18,126 nucleotides of DNA. It comes from an uncultured Alistipes sp. (GTDB lineage Bacteria; Bacteroidota; Bacteroidia; Bacteroidales; Rikenellaceae). A program made the translations under genes and the position numbers. The notes under the pieces are model-generated. The model ran no database searches and had not been told where the DNA came from. It saw nothing but the letters and a program-made list of their open reading frames with translations. The DNA is taken from assembly GCA_900542505.1 (NCBI GenBank), contig UQNV01000045.1:1-18126 (forward strand). The letters run 5' to 3'. Shown piece after piece: positions 6,172 through 14,636 of the stretch; positions within the stretch are counted from its first letter, which is position 1; the number at the start of each line of letters is the position of its first letter.

Positions 6172-7343
6172 TGAAGAAGATGATGATGATGAACAGAATA
6201 CTTGCAGCCCTGTTTCTGCTGCTCCCGACGGGCCTTGCGGCACAGACCGACGCCTCCGTCCATTACAAGTCGCCCCGAGTCCACTACTACATCGACGCCG
6301 ACGAATGCATCAACGACAAGGGGTATGTCGACATCGCGCTCGCCGCATGGAAAGGGGCCGACGTCTGGGTCATGATAACGCTCGACGACGGCAACATCAT
6401 CTTCCGGAGACGCCCGGGCGCCGACTTCTTCTACGGGACAACCCCGGGGCACGACACCCCCGCCGACTTCACCCGCGACGAGGCCGTCGCCGCCCTCAAC
6501 CGATGGCTCTCGCTCACCTGCTCGATAACCGAACAGGACCGGAAGTACGAACACCTCGGCTACAGCATGCCCTGCTACATCCGCATGGCCGACGCTCCGC
6601 TCGAAAGCTGCGCCGGCATCGACACGCACTCCGTCTTCGGGGTGGATTCGGACTACGTCGGGATGAGATTCCTCCACTCGGGCGAACACACCCGCGGTAC
6701 GGAAATAGCGCTGTGGATGACCCGTGACCACGAATTCGCCATCCTCTACCGGACCGGGAATCCGCCCTGCATCGAGCCCGAAACCGGCTATGCGAACTAC
6801 ACGACGCTGCTCGGGGTCGACATAGACGAGTATCTTCCGCAGACGGATGAGCCGGAGGGAATCCTCTTTCTGGGCACGCGGATACCGGCACCGCTCGACA
6901 AGGTCGCCGAGTCGCTTCGCGGCCAGGGCTTCGTCGAGCTCGAGGAGCGCGGCGCCGACGAGGTCTGGGACCAGTACAACGCCGCCATGGGCGGCATGCT
7001 CGGCTCCTCGGCCAATTCGCGCCTGATGCGCGGGCGCTTTTACGGCGCACCCTGCGAAGTCACGCTCCACGCCAACCCCGAAAGCGGTGAGGTGGAGACC
7101 ATCGAGGGGTGTCTGACCGCCAGCTACACCACCCTGGAGTCGCTCCGCGAGGACTTTCGGCGGTTTTACGAGGCCGTGTCGACCGCCTATGGCAACAAGG
7201 GACGGCTCGAGCCTCACACGGGCGGCCACGAGGCGTATGTCATCCCGAGCGGTTCGGGAAGCATCATCGTGCAGACCCAGCAGACAGGCATGGCACTGGA
7301 AAACGAGGGACGCTACCGAATCACCTTCGTCCTGCAGCCGTAA
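6168..7343 (+). CDS. Exported protein of unknown function
   Basis: I do not recognise this 391-residue protein. It begins MMKKMMMMNRILAALFLLLPTGLAAQ, a signal peptide with likely cleavage after LAAQ or nearby, so it should be exported to the periplasm or beyond. The mature part is mixed alpha/beta, acidic, with a few Cys (in DECIND, SLTCSI, MPCYI, LESCAG, PPCIE, GAPCEV, EGCLT). A C-terminal segment (GAPCEVTLHANPESGEVETI) reads like a beta-hairpin region. The same frame is open back to ATG 5973, but that extension is Arg/Pro-rich and would bury the signal peptide, so I start at 6168, where ATGA overlaps the restored stop of the upstream frame. Any of the six Met codons in 6168-6191 could serve as start. 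It is presumably cotranscribed with the interrupted gene and ends before a strong hairpin. Confidence 0.8.
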   Translation: MMKKMMMMNRILAALFLLLPTGLAAQTDASVHYKSPRVHYYIDADECINDKGYVDIALAAWKGADVWVMITLDDGNIIFRRRPGADFFYGTTPGHDTPADFTRDEAVAALNRWLSLTCSITEQDRKYEHLGYSMPCYIRMADAPLESCAGIDTHSVFGVDSDYVGMRFLHSGEHTRGTEIALWMTRDHEFAILYRTGNPPCIEPETGYANYTTLLGVDIDEYLPQTDEPEGILFLGTRIPAPLDKVAESLRGQGFVELEERGADEVWDQYNAAMGGMLGSSANSRLMRGRFYGAPCEVTLHANPESGEVETIEGCLTASYTTLESLREDFRRFYEAVSTAYGNKGRLEPHTGGHEAYVIPSGSGSIIVQTQQTGMALENEGRYRITFVLQP

Positions 7344-7379
7344 GGGCTTGCCCTGCGCGCCCGAACCTGCACCCGCATG

Positions 7380-7417
7380 GGAACGGCGGCAGACGGTCAG
7401 TCGTCTGCCGCCGTTCC
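7380..7417 (+). terminator. Strong hairpin after the exported-protein gene
   Basis: GGAACGGCGGCAGAC (7380-7394) pairs perfectly with GTCTGCCGCCGTTCC (7403-7417) across an 8-base loop. The hairpin lies 36 bases past the stop codon at 7341-7343. No U-tract follows (GTATCTTCCCC), so it is either an atypical terminator or a 3' stabilising structure. Confidence 0.55.
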
Positions 7418-7457
7418 GTATCTTCCCCGCCCCGGGCAAAGAATTCACGCAAAAACG

Positions 7458-7488
7458 CTTGCCATTCCGGAAATAATTCGTACATTTG
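7458..7488 (+). promoter_or_regulatory. metK promoter
   Basis: CTTG (7458-7461), 19 bases, TACATTTG (7481-7488) fits the Bacteroidetes promoter with one mismatch in the -33 box. The transcript would start near 7492-7495 and carry a leader of about 135 bases. Confidence 0.72.
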
Positions 7489-7491
7489 CGG

Positions 7492-7575
7492 TCCGCTCCG
7501 ATGAAGAGCGGAGAATGTGGAAAGATTTGACTGATTGCAACCACAATAAAAAATCGCTAAAACAGCTTTTTTATT
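7492..7575 (+). promoter_or_regulatory. Structured metK leader with two hairpins
   Basis: The first hairpin, TCCGCTC/GAGCGGA (7492-7498 with 7506-7512), lies at the predicted 5' end of the mRNA. The second dyad joins AATAAAAAA plus GCT (7545-7558) to AGC plus TTTTTTATT (7564-7575) with a two-base bulge and the loop AAAAC. It resembles a weak attenuator. I see no match to the SAM riboswitch classes I can recall, so regulation by these structures is only a hypothesis. Confidence 0.4.
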
Positions 7576-7628
7576 CCATCAGCCGATTTTTCCCATTTTA
7601 TACGTTTAACCATTAAAAATGTATCAAA

Positions 7629-8933
7629 ATGGGCTTTTTATTTACCTCGGAATCGGTATCCGAAGGACATCCCGACAAGGTTTCGGACCAGATTTCCGAC
7701 GCAATCCTCGATGAATTCCTGCGTCACGACCCCAACTCGAAGGTCGCCTGCGAGACGCTCTGCACCACGGGACTGGTCGTCGTGGCCGGCGAAGTGCGTT
7801 CGGAGGCATACGTCGACGTACAGGGCGTCGCCCGCCGCGTCATCAACCGCATCGGATACACCAAGAGCGAATATCAGTTCGACGGCAACTCGTGCGGCGT
7901 ACTCTCGGCCATCCACGAGCAGTCGTCCGACATCAACCAGGGCGTAGTCCGCGAGGCGGAGGAGGAGCAGGGTGCCGGCGACCAGGGCATCATGTTCGGA
8001 TATGCCTGCAACGAGACGCGCGAGTACATGCCCGCCACGCTCATCCTCTCGCACGTCATCCTGAAGGAGCTGGCCGTCATCCGCCGCGAAGGCCAGGTGA
8101 TGACCTATCTGCGTCCCGACTCGAAGTCGCAGGTGACCATCGAGTACGACGAGCAGACCAACAAACCGCTGCGCGTCCACACGATTGTCGTCTCGACGCA
8201 GCACGACGAGTTCATCCTCCCCGGCGAAGGCCGCAGCGAGAAGCAGGCCGAGCAGATGATGCAGGAGCAGATTCGCGAGGATGTGCGCACGATTCTCATC
8301 CCGCGCGTCAAGGCGCGTCTGGAGCGTGCCGGCGACAAGCTCGCCGAGCTCATCGGCGACGACTACATCCTCCACGTCAACCCGACGGGCAAGTTCGTCA
8401 TCGGAGGCCCCCACGGGGACACCGGACTGACGGGCCGCAAAATCATCGTCGACACCTACGGAGGCCGCGGCGCCCATGGCGGCGGCGCCTTCTCGGGCAA
8501 GGACTCCTCGAAGGTGGACCGTTCGGCCGCCTATGCCGCACGCCACATCGCCAAGAACCTCGTGGCGGCGGGTGTCGCCGACGAGGTGCTCGTCGAGCTC
8601 TCGTATGCCATCGGCATCGCCGAGCCGCTCTCGATTTATGTCGACACCTACCGCTCGAAGCGCCCGGCAGCGCTGGCCGGCATGACCGACGGCGAGATTG
8701 CCCGCCGCATCGGCAAGCTCTTCGACCTGCGTCCGGCCGCCATCGTCAAGCGGTTCGGGCTGAAGAACCCCATCTTTGAGGCGACGGCCTCCTACGGCCA
8801 CTTCGGCAACCGCCCCTTCAAGCGAGTCGAGAAGCTCTGGGAGAACGGCCGCGAGGTGGAGCGCGAAATCGAGTTCTTCGGTTGGGAGAAGCTCGACGCC
8901 GTGGAGCTCATCCGCAAGGAGTTCGGTCTCTGA
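7629..8933 (+). CDS. metK: S-adenosylmethionine synthetase
   Basis: This 434-residue cytosolic enzyme makes S-adenosylmethionine from methionine and ATP, releasing phosphate and diphosphate. The N-terminus [20 protein letters not shown] has the signature with His14, Asp16 and Lys17. DQGIMFGYA is the ATP-binding hexapeptide region, and [16 protein letters not shown] near residues 283-300 is the second family signature. The length exceeds the E. coli enzyme (384) because of central insertions, as I recall for Bacteroidetes MetK. The ATG at 7629 lies right before the conserved N-terminus and after an A-rich stretch, the usual start context here. It has its own promoter and ends in a shared terminator with convergent tkt. 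It works in the same cycle as metH at the right end of the window. Confidence 0.97.
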   Translation: MGFLFTSESVSEGHPDKVSDQISDAILDEFLRHDPNSKVACETLCTTGLVVVAGEVRSEAYVDVQGVARRVINRIGYTKSEYQFDGNSCGVLSAIHEQSSDINQGVVREAEEEQGAGDQGIMFGYACNETREYMPATLILSHVILKELAVIRREGQVMTYLRPDSKSQVTIEYDEQTNKPLRVHTIVVSTQHDEFILPGEGRSEKQAEQMMQEQIREDVRTILIPRVKARLERAGDKLAELIGDDYILHVNPTGKFVIGGPHGDTGLTGRKIIVDTYGGRGAHGGGAFSGKDSSKVDRSAAYAARHIAKNLVAAGVADEVLVELSYAIGIAEPLSIYVDTYRSKRPAALAGMTDGEIARRIGKLFDLRPAAIVKRFGLKNPIFEATASYGHFGNRPFKRVEKLWENGREVEREIEFFGWEKLDAVELIRKEFGL

Positions 8934-8978
8934 GCCTCCTCTGACACCGGGTGCTGCGGCCCCGGCTGCCAATGACAC

Positions 8979-9017
8979 AAAAAAACCTCCGACACGTGTA
9001 CGTGTCGGAGGTTTTTT
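8979..9017. terminator. Bidirectional terminator between metK and tkt
   Basis: CCTCCGACACG (8986-8996) pairs perfectly with CGTGTCGGAGG (9001-9011) around TGTA, flanked by A7 and T6. It lies between two convergent genes, 46 bases past the metK stop and 19 bases past the tkt stop, and can end transcription from both sides. Confidence 0.94.
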
Positions 9018-9035
9018 CTTACCGCACGGGAGCGA

Positions 9036-11069
9036 CTACCGCCCGAGCAGCTTCTTGACCTCGGCGGCAACGGTGGCGCCGTTGTAGCCGAACTTCTCGT
9101 CGAGCACCTTGTAGGGGGCCGAATAACCGAAGTGGCCCAGTCCGTGGATGTGGCTCTCGTCACCCACCAGGCCGAGCAGGTTGACGGGCAGGCCCGAAGT
9201 CAGGCCGTAGCGCATGACGCCCTGCGGCAGCACGCTCTCCTGATAGGAGCGGGGCTGGTCGCGGAAGAGACCCTCGCTCGGCATGTCGACCACGCGGACG
9301 GGAATGCCCTCGGCAGCCAGCAGCTCGGCGCCCTCGATGAGGGTTGCCACCTCGGAGCCCGTGGCGAGCATCACCACCTGCGGCTTGGCCGAATCGTAGA
9401 CCACGTAACCGCCCTTGGCGACCTGGGCAGCCTCCTCGCGGCGGCTGCCGCCGCCCAGTGCCGGCAGCGTCTTGATGTTCTGACGCGAGAGGATGAGCGC
9501 CACGGGACGCTGCTCCTCGACGGCCTGCTTCCAGGCCATCACCGTCTCGTCGCCGTCGGCCGGGCGCAGCACCACCATCGAGCGCTCGCCGCGGTGGTTG
9601 CGCAGGTGCTCCATCAGTCGAATCTGCGCCTCGTGCTCGACGGGCTGGTGCGTCGGGCCGTCCTCGCCCACACGGAACGAGTCATGGCTCCAGACATAAA
9701 TCACGTGCAGATGCATGAGCGCCGCCAGACGCACGGCCGGCTTCATGTAGTCCGAGAAGACGAAGAAGGTGCCGCAGACGGGAATCACACCGCCGTGGAG
9801 CGCCATACCGTTCATGATGCAGGCCATCGTCAGCTCGGCCACACCGGGCTGGAAGAAGTTGCCCGAGAAATCGCCGCGCGTGAAGGCCTTGGTCTTCTTG
9901 AGGAAGCCGTCGGTCTTGTCCGAATTGGAGAGGTCAGCCGAAGCGACCACCATGTTCTCGACCTTCTCGGCGAAGTGCGCCAGCACGGAGGCCGATGCGG
10001 CACGTGTCGCCACGTCGGGCTTCACCTCGATGCTCTTGTAGTCGATGTCGGGAAGTTCGCCCGAGAGGAAGCGGTCGAGCTTGATGGCAAGGTCCTTGTT
10101 CTCCTTGCGCCACGAACGCTCCACCTCGGCCTGCGATGCGGCCCACTCCGTCAGCGCAGCACGGCGCTCGGCAAAGGCATCGCGGCTCTCCTCGAAGACG
10201 GCGAAGGGCTGTTCGGGGTCACCGCCCAGATTGCGGACCGTAGCAGCGAAGTCGGCGCCGGCGGCCGTGAGCGGCTGGCCGTGGGTCGAGACGCGGTTCT
10301 CGAAGCTGCTGCCGTCGGCTGCCACGGCACCCTTGCCCATCACCGTGCGGCCGATGATGAGCGTCGGACGCTCCGTCTCGGAGTTGGCCGCCACGAGCGC
10401 CTCGCGGATGGCGTTGATGTTGTTGCCGTCGATGGTGAGGACGTTCCAGCCCCAGGCCTCGTATTTCATCGCCACGTTCTCGGTGTCAACCTCGTCGACC
10501 CGGGTCGAGAGCTGCACGTTGTTGGCGTCGTAGTACATGATGAAGTTGCTCAGACCCAGATGGCCGGCGATACGGCCCACACCCTGGGAAATCTCCTCCT
10601 GCACACCGCCGTCGGAGATGTAGGCGTAGGTCTTGTGAGCCATCCACTCGCCGAAGCGTGCCACCATGAACCGTTCGGCAATCGCCGCGCCGAGCGCCAT
10701 GGCATGGCCCTGACCCAGCGGGCCCGACGTATTCTCGACGCCGTGGAGCACATCCACCTCGGGGTGGCCCGGCGTGACGCTGCCCCACTGGCGCAGCGAC
10801 TGGAGGTCTTCGGTCGTATAGAAACCGGCCAGCGAGAGCGTCGAGTAGAGCATCGGAGACATGTGTCCCGGGTCGAGGAAGAAGCGGTCGCGGAAGGGAT
10901 AGCGCAGATTCGAGGGGTCATAGCGCAGGAACTCGGTGTAGAGCACCGTCATGAAGTCCGCACCGCCCATGGCTCCGCCCGGGTGGCCCGATTTCGATTT
11001 TTCGACCATCGCGGCCGACAGGATGCGGATGTTGTCGGCAACACGCGAAAGTTTGGAATTGGTAGACAT
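9036..11069 (-). CDS. tkt: Transketolase
   Basis: The 677-residue cytosolic thiamine-diphosphate enzyme transfers two-carbon ketol units between sugar phosphates in the non-oxidative pentose phosphate pathway. Visible motifs are SKSGHPGGAMGGADF with His29, GPLGQGHAMALG near 116-127, ISDGGVQEEISQGV near 151-164 with YYDANN near 179-184 (cofactor and metal binding), SHDSFRVGEDGPTHQPVEH in the pyrimidine domain, and TGSEV in the C-terminal domain. The metal motif has S-D-G where most transketolases have G-D-G. I chose the start at 11069, giving MSTNSKLSRVADN after an AT-rich stretch. An in-frame ATG at 11093 would add MKTLNLYD and cannot be excluded. It follows clpX by 42 bases on the same strand and may be cotranscribed; I see no terminator between them. 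Confidence 0.95.
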   Translation of the reverse strand: MSTNSKLSRVADNIRILSAAMVEKSKSGHPGGAMGGADFMTVLYTEFLRYDPSNLRYPFRDRFFLDPGHMSPMLYSTLSLAGFYTTEDLQSLRQWGSVTPGHPEVDVLHGVENTSGPLGQGHAMALGAAIAERFMVARFGEWMAHKTYAYISDGGVQEEISQGVGRIAGHLGLSNFIMYYDANNVQLSTRVDEVDTENVAMKYEAWGWNVLTIDGNNINAIREALVAANSETERPTLIIGRTVMGKGAVAADGSSFENRVSTHGQPLTAAGADFAATVRNLGGDPEQPFAVFEESRDAFAERRAALTEWAASQAEVERSWRKENKDLAIKLDRFLSGELPDIDYKSIEVKPDVATRAASASVLAHFAEKVENMVVASADLSNSDKTDGFLKKTKAFTRGDFSGNFFQPGVAELTMACIMNGMALHGGVIPVCGTFFVFSDYMKPAVRLAALMHLHVIYVWSHDSFRVGEDGPTHQPVEHEAQIRLMEHLRNHRGERSMVVLRPADGDETVMAWKQAVEEQRPVALILSRQNIKTLPALGGGSRREEAAQVAKGGYVVYDSAKPQVVMLATGSEVATLIEGAELLAAEGIPVRVVDMPSEGLFRDQPRSYQESVLPQGVMRYGLTSGLPVNLLGLVGDESHIHGLGHFGYSAPYKVLDEKFGYNGATVAAEVKKLLGR

Positions 11070-11111
11070 ATCGTAAAGATTTAAGGTTTTCATTCATTCG
11101 AAGCCGGGCCG

Positions 11112-12401
11112 TCAGCCAACCTGGCGCAACTGGGCGATGCCCTTCGCACGCTCGAGCTTGCGGGCCGCATAGTCGGCCGTCACGGTGAAACTCTTCGCGT
11201 CGGACGAGGGCAGGTCGAACATCGTATCCATCATCACCGCCTCGCAGATGGAGCGCAGGCCGCGGGCTCCGAGCTTGAACTCGACCGCCTTGTCGACGAT
11301 GTAGTCCAGCGCCGCGGGCTCGAACTCCAGCGCGATGCCGTCCATCTCGAAGAGCCGCTTGTACTGGCGGACGATGGCGTTGCGGGGCTCGGTGAGAATC
11401 GAGCGCAGCGCCTCGCGGCCGAGCGGCTGCATGTAGGTGAGCACCGGCAGACGTCCCACCAGCTCGGGAATCAGACCGAAGGACTTGAGGTCCTGCGGCG
11501 TGACGTACTGCATGAGGTTGTTGCGGTCGATGCGGTCGGCACCCGACTGTCCGTAGCCGATGGCGCGCGTGTTGAGCCGCTGGGCGATTTTCTTCTCGAT
11601 GCCGTCGAACGCTCCGCCGCAGATGAAGAGGATGTTGCGCGTATCGACCTGGATGAACTTCTGCTCGGGGTGCTTGCGCCCGCCCTGGGGCGGAACGTTG
11701 ACCACCGTGCCCTCCAGTATCTTCAGCAGCGCCTGCTGCACCCCTTCGCCCGAGACGTCGCGCGTGATGGAGGGGTTGTCGCCCTTGCGGGCGATTTTGT
11801 CGATTTCATCGATGAAGACGATGCCCCGCTGCGCCAGTTCGACGTTGTAGTCGGCCACCTGGAGCAGCCGCGAGAGGATGCTCTCGACATCCTCGCCCAC
11901 GTAGCCGGCCTCGGTGAGCACCGTGGCGTCGACAATCGTGAAGGGAACCTTCAGCAGGCGGGCGATGGTGCGGGCCATCAGCGTCTTGCCCGTACCCGTC
12001 GGGCCGACCAGCACCACGTTCGACTTGTCGATTTCGACGTCGCCCTCCTGCGAGGCGCCCTTTGCGGCGCAAAGCAGGCGCTTGTAGTGGTTGTAGACCG
12101 CCACCGACAGGTAGCGCTTCGCCTCGTCCTGACCGATGACGTACTGGTCGAGGAACTCCTTGATTTGAGCGGGTTTGAGCAGTTCTTCACGTGTGAGCGG
12201 GGCGGCCTGGGTGCGGCGCTGGGCGGCTCCCACCTCGTTCTCGGTGAGAATCCGGTAGCCGTTTTCGATGCACTTGTTGCAGATGTTGGCGCCGTCGGCA
12301 CCCTGGAACAGAATATCCACCTCGTCGCGCGATGCGCCGCAGAACGAGCAGAAGTCGCCCCCCTTGGGCTTATGCGGATTGTTGTTTTTTCCCTGAGCCA
12401 T
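11112..12401 (-). CDS. clpX: ATP-dependent Clp protease, ATPase subunit ClpX
   Basis: The 429-residue AAA+ unfoldase recognises substrates and threads them into ClpP. An N-terminal zinc-binding domain has Cys18, Cys21, Cys41 and Cys44. The ATPase core shows Walker A GPTGTGKT (133-140), pore loop GYVG (166-169), Walker B IVFIDE (194-199) and an RKH pore loop at 242-244. [14 protein letters not shown] follows the ClpP-docking loop. That loop reads IGY (281-283) instead of the E. coli IGF. The start codon directly abuts the clpP stop (TAG then ATG), so the two subunits are probably translationally coupled. Length and order match the usual tig-clpP-clpX cluster. Confidence 0.97.
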   Translation of the reverse strand: MAQGKNNNPHKPKGGDFCSFCGASRDEVDILFQGADGANICNKCIENGYRILTENEVGAAQRRTQAAPLTREELLKPAQIKEFLDQYVIGQDEAKRYLSVAVYNHYKRLLCAAKGASQEGDVEIDKSNVVLVGPTGTGKTLMARTIARLLKVPFTIVDATVLTEAGYVGEDVESILSRLLQVADYNVELAQRGIVFIDEIDKIARKGDNPSITRDVSGEGVQQALLKILEGTVVNVPPQGGRKHPEQKFIQVDTRNILFICGGAFDGIEKKIAQRLNTRAIGYGQSGADRIDRNNLMQYVTPQDLKSFGLIPELVGRLPVLTYMQPLGREALRSILTEPRNAIVRQYKRLFEMDGIALEFEPAALDYIVDKAVEFKLGARGLRSICEAVMMDTMFDLPSSDAKSFTVTADYAARKLERAKGIAQLRQVG

Positions 12402-13073
12402 CTATCTCTTCTCTCTTTTGGCGAGCACCTCGTCGATAAGGCCGTACTCCTTGGCCTCGGCGGCCGAGAGCCAGTAGTCGCGGTCGGCGTCGCGTTCGAT
12501 TTTCTTGAGCGAGACCCCCGAATGGGCCGAAAGGATTTCGTAGAGCTCGCGTTTGGTCTTGAGGATTTCACGGGCCGTGATTTCGATATCGGAGGCCTGT
12601 CCCTGGGCACCGCCCAGCGGCTGGTGAATCATCACCCGCGAATGGGGCAGCGCCGAGCGCTTGCCCTTGGCGCCGGCCGTGAGCAGCACGGCACCCATCG
12701 AGGCGGCCAAACCCGTACAGATGGTGGCCACGTCGGAGCTTACCAGCTGCATCGTGTCGTAGATGCCCAGCCCCGCCGAAACGGAGCCGCCGGGCGAGTT
12801 GATGTAAATCTGAATGTCCTTCTCGGGGTCGACCGACTCCAGGAAGAGCAGCTGCGCCTGGATGATGTTGGCCGCATCGTCGTAGATGGGTGCACCGAGG
12901 AAGATGATGCGGTCCATCATCAGACGCGAGAAGACGTCCATCGTGGCGACGTTGAGCTGCCGCTCCTCGATGATGGTCGGCGAGACATAGGCGGCGCTCA
13001 CCGACTGGAAATCGTACAGCTTGAGCGAACTGATGCCGCACTGTTTCCGGGCGTATTTTTCGAATTCTGACAT
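12402..13073 (-). CDS. clpP: ATP-dependent Clp protease, proteolytic subunit ClpP
   Basis: The 223-residue serine protease forms the barrel that degrades proteins delivered by ClpX. The catalytic triad is visible as Ser125 in GLAASMGAV, His150 in VMIHQP and Asp199 in ERDADRDYW. The spacings of 25 and 49 residues are the same as in E. coli ClpP. I chose ATG 13073 ([11 protein letters not shown]). An upstream in-frame ATG at 13157 would add a non-conserved, Gly/Arg-rich 28 residues reaching into the regulatory region between tig and clpP. The N-terminal part before the fold may be a processed propeptide. It lies between tig, from which it is separated by a terminator with an embedded -7 box, and clpX with no gap. 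Confidence 0.96.
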   Translation of the reverse strand: MSEFEKYARKQCGISSLKLYDFQSVSAAYVSPTIIEERQLNVATMDVFSRLMMDRIIFLGAPIYDDAANIIQAQLLFLESVDPEKDIQIYINSPGGSVSAGLGIYDTMQLVSSDVATICTGLAASMGAVLLTAGAKGKRSALPHSRVMIHQPLGGAQGQASDIEITAREILKTKRELYEILSAHSGVSLKKIERDADRDYWLSAAEAKEYGLIDEVLAKREKR

Positions 13074-13139
13074 ATCTTGACGTTTGTTTTGCGGAAGGTC
13101 GCGGCCGACGGAGGTCTCACCCCGCGCACCGCCCTTCAC

Positions 13140-13177
13140 AAAAAAAGAACTTTGCAAACATCACGCCTGCAAAGTTC
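13140..13177 (-). terminator. Terminator after tig
   Basis: On the minus strand GAACTTTGC (complement of 13169-13177) pairs perfectly with GCAAAGTTC (complement of 13147-13155) across a 13-base loop and is followed by T7 (complement of 13140-13146). It starts 25 bases past the tig stop codon. The stem is only moderately GC-rich, so termination may be partial. Confidence 0.7.
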
Positions 13178-13184
13178 AAAGATA
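13177..13184 (-). promoter_or_regulatory. -7 box of a probable clpP promoter
   Basis: TATCTTTG on the minus strand is an exact -7 match, and its last base is the first base of the tig terminator stem. The -33 region is weak (TTAG, complement of 13203-13206, at 18 bases). Transcription from it would begin inside the hairpin and give a clpP leader of about 95 bases. Confidence 0.45.
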
Positions 13185-13202
13185 AGGATTTTTCGGCAAT
13201 TC

Positions 13203-14528
13203 CTAAAGTTCCTTGGCCAATTTGGCGAATTCCTCGGCCGATACGCTCTTCTCGGTCACCTTGATTTTCGACTTGACGGCCTCGACAACCTTCACCTCGT
13301 AGAGCTTCTCGTAGATTTTCTGGCTCTGCTCCTTGTTCTCGAGAATCTGCTTGGCGTAGCCGGCCAGCATGTCCTCGGGAGCCGACGGCATGCCGTACTG
13401 GGCGAACTGGGCCTGGGCCAGAGCCTTGGCCTCCTCGGTAGCCTCGTCGGCCGAGACGGTGATGTTCTCCTGCTTGATAATCTGCTTCTGGATGTAGTTC
13501 CAGGTGAACATCTTGAGGAACTGGTCGAAGTCCTTCTCGATTTCCTCCATCGAGAACTTGCCCTCGTTGATGGTGTAGAGCCAACGCTTGAGGAACGCCT
13601 CGGGCATCTTCAGGTCGGCCTTCTTGACCAGATAGTCGCGGACCTGGAGCGTGAAGAGGTAGTCGCTCTCACGACGCAGCTCCGAGGCAATCTGCTCGTC
13701 GATATAGGCCTCGAACTGCTCGGCCGTGGTCACGTTGCCGGCGGGGAAGGCCATCTTGAAGAACTCCTCGTTGAGCTCCGGCTCGGCGAACTTGCGGATG
13801 CGGGTAATCTCCAGCTCGAATTCGGGCTTGATACCCTCCAGCTCGGTCTCCTTGACCTGCAGCACGGCGGCGCGCTGCGACGGAGTGCGGTAGAGCTCGT
13901 TGACGTTGACCGTCATCTTGTCGCCCACCTTCTTGCCGATGAAGGGCTTGCGCTCCTCCTCGGGCATCGAAATCAGACCCACGTAGGCATCCTCGACCTT
14001 CATCTCGCCGTTGTCGAGCGTCACCGACAGCGCCTCGTCCGAAGTCACGGTCTCGGCGTCGACCAGACGGCCGAAGCGGCGCAGGTAGTTCGAACGGTAG
14101 TCATCGTGCATCTTCTTGTCGATGGCGATTTTGTTGTAGGTCAGCTTGTCCTTCTCCGAGAGTTCGAGCTTCAGCTCGGGAGCCTCGCCGATTTCGAAGA
14201 CGAACTCGAATTCGGTGCCGTTGTCGAAGTCGAAGGCACCCTGCTCCTCCGACGGAATCACATCGCCCAGATAGTCGATGTTCTCCTTCTGGAGGTACTC
14301 GAATACCGAGTTCGATGCTTTGCGGTAGGACTGCTCGGCCAGGACGCCCTTGCCGTACATCTTCTTGATGATGCCCATGGGGACCATGCCGGGGCGGAAT
14401 CCCGGGATGTTGGCCTTGCGCTTGTACTCGCGCAGGGCCTTCTCGACCTCCTCGCGGTAATCCTCCTGGCCCACCGTCACCCGGATGAGCGACGTATTCT
14501 GCTCGCGTTGTTCTCTTACGATTTTCAT
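13203..14528 (-). CDS. tig: Trigger factor, ribosome-associated chaperone
   Basis: This 441-residue chaperone binds nascent chains at the ribosome exit. The N-terminal ribosome-binding domain carries GFRPGMVP at residues 43-50, aligned with the E. coli GFRKGKVP loop. The Lys after GFR is replaced by Pro, as I recall for Bacteroidetes. The middle region occupies the place of the FKBP-like prolyl isomerase domain but is strongly diverged (ISMPEEERKPFIGKKVGDKM). A long helical C-terminal domain, rich in Lys, Glu and Ala, follows and ends in AEEFAKLAKEL. I start at 14528 (MKIVREQREQ), where conservation begins; an upstream extension in frame is Arg-rich and crosses the promoter. It is the first gene of the tig-clpP-clpX cluster. 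Confidence 0.95.
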   Translation of the reverse strand: MKIVREQREQNTSLIRVTVGQEDYREEVEKALREYKRKANIPGFRPGMVPMGIIKKMYGKGVLAEQSYRKASNSVFEYLQKENIDYLGDVIPSEEQGAFDFDNGTEFEFVFEIGEAPELKLELSEKDKLTYNKIAIDKKMHDDYRSNYLRRFGRLVDAETVTSDEALSVTLDNGEMKVEDAYVGLISMPEEERKPFIGKKVGDKMTVNVNELYRTPSQRAAVLQVKETELEGIKPEFELEITRIRKFAEPELNEEFFKMAFPAGNVTTAEQFEAYIDEQIASELRRESDYLFTLQVRDYLVKKADLKMPEAFLKRWLYTINEGKFSMEEIEKDFDQFLKMFTWNYIQKQIIKQENITVSADEATEEAKALAQAQFAQYGMPSAPEDMLAGYAKQILENKEQSQKIYEKLYEVKVVEAVKSKIKVTEKSVSAEEFAKLAKEL

Positions 14529-14576
14529 ACTGATATGGTTTCTGTATTCGTTTTTCCGTTTGTCGAAATCGGGTTG

Positions 14577-14607
14577 CAAAGATAGTGAAAATCCGGCACA
14601 AAGCAAC
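14577..14607 (-). promoter_or_regulatory. tig promoter
   Basis: TATCTTTG on the minus strand (complement of 14577-14584) matches the -7 box exactly. GTTG (complement of 14604-14607) lies 19 bases upstream as an imperfect -33 box. The start codon is 48 bases downstream. Confidence 0.65.
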
Positions 14608-14636
14608 AACTTTTTCACAATAAAAAGATGTATGTC

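Noticed and set aside
7638..8978. Long minus-strand open frame opposite metK
   Set aside because: It is an antisense shadow of a high-GC gene. metK has complete family signatures and the antisense product has none.
13074..13157. Longer clpP starting at 13157
   Set aside because: The 28 extra residues are not ClpP-like and overlap the tig-clpP regulatory gap. [11 protein letters not shown] at 13073 is the natural start.
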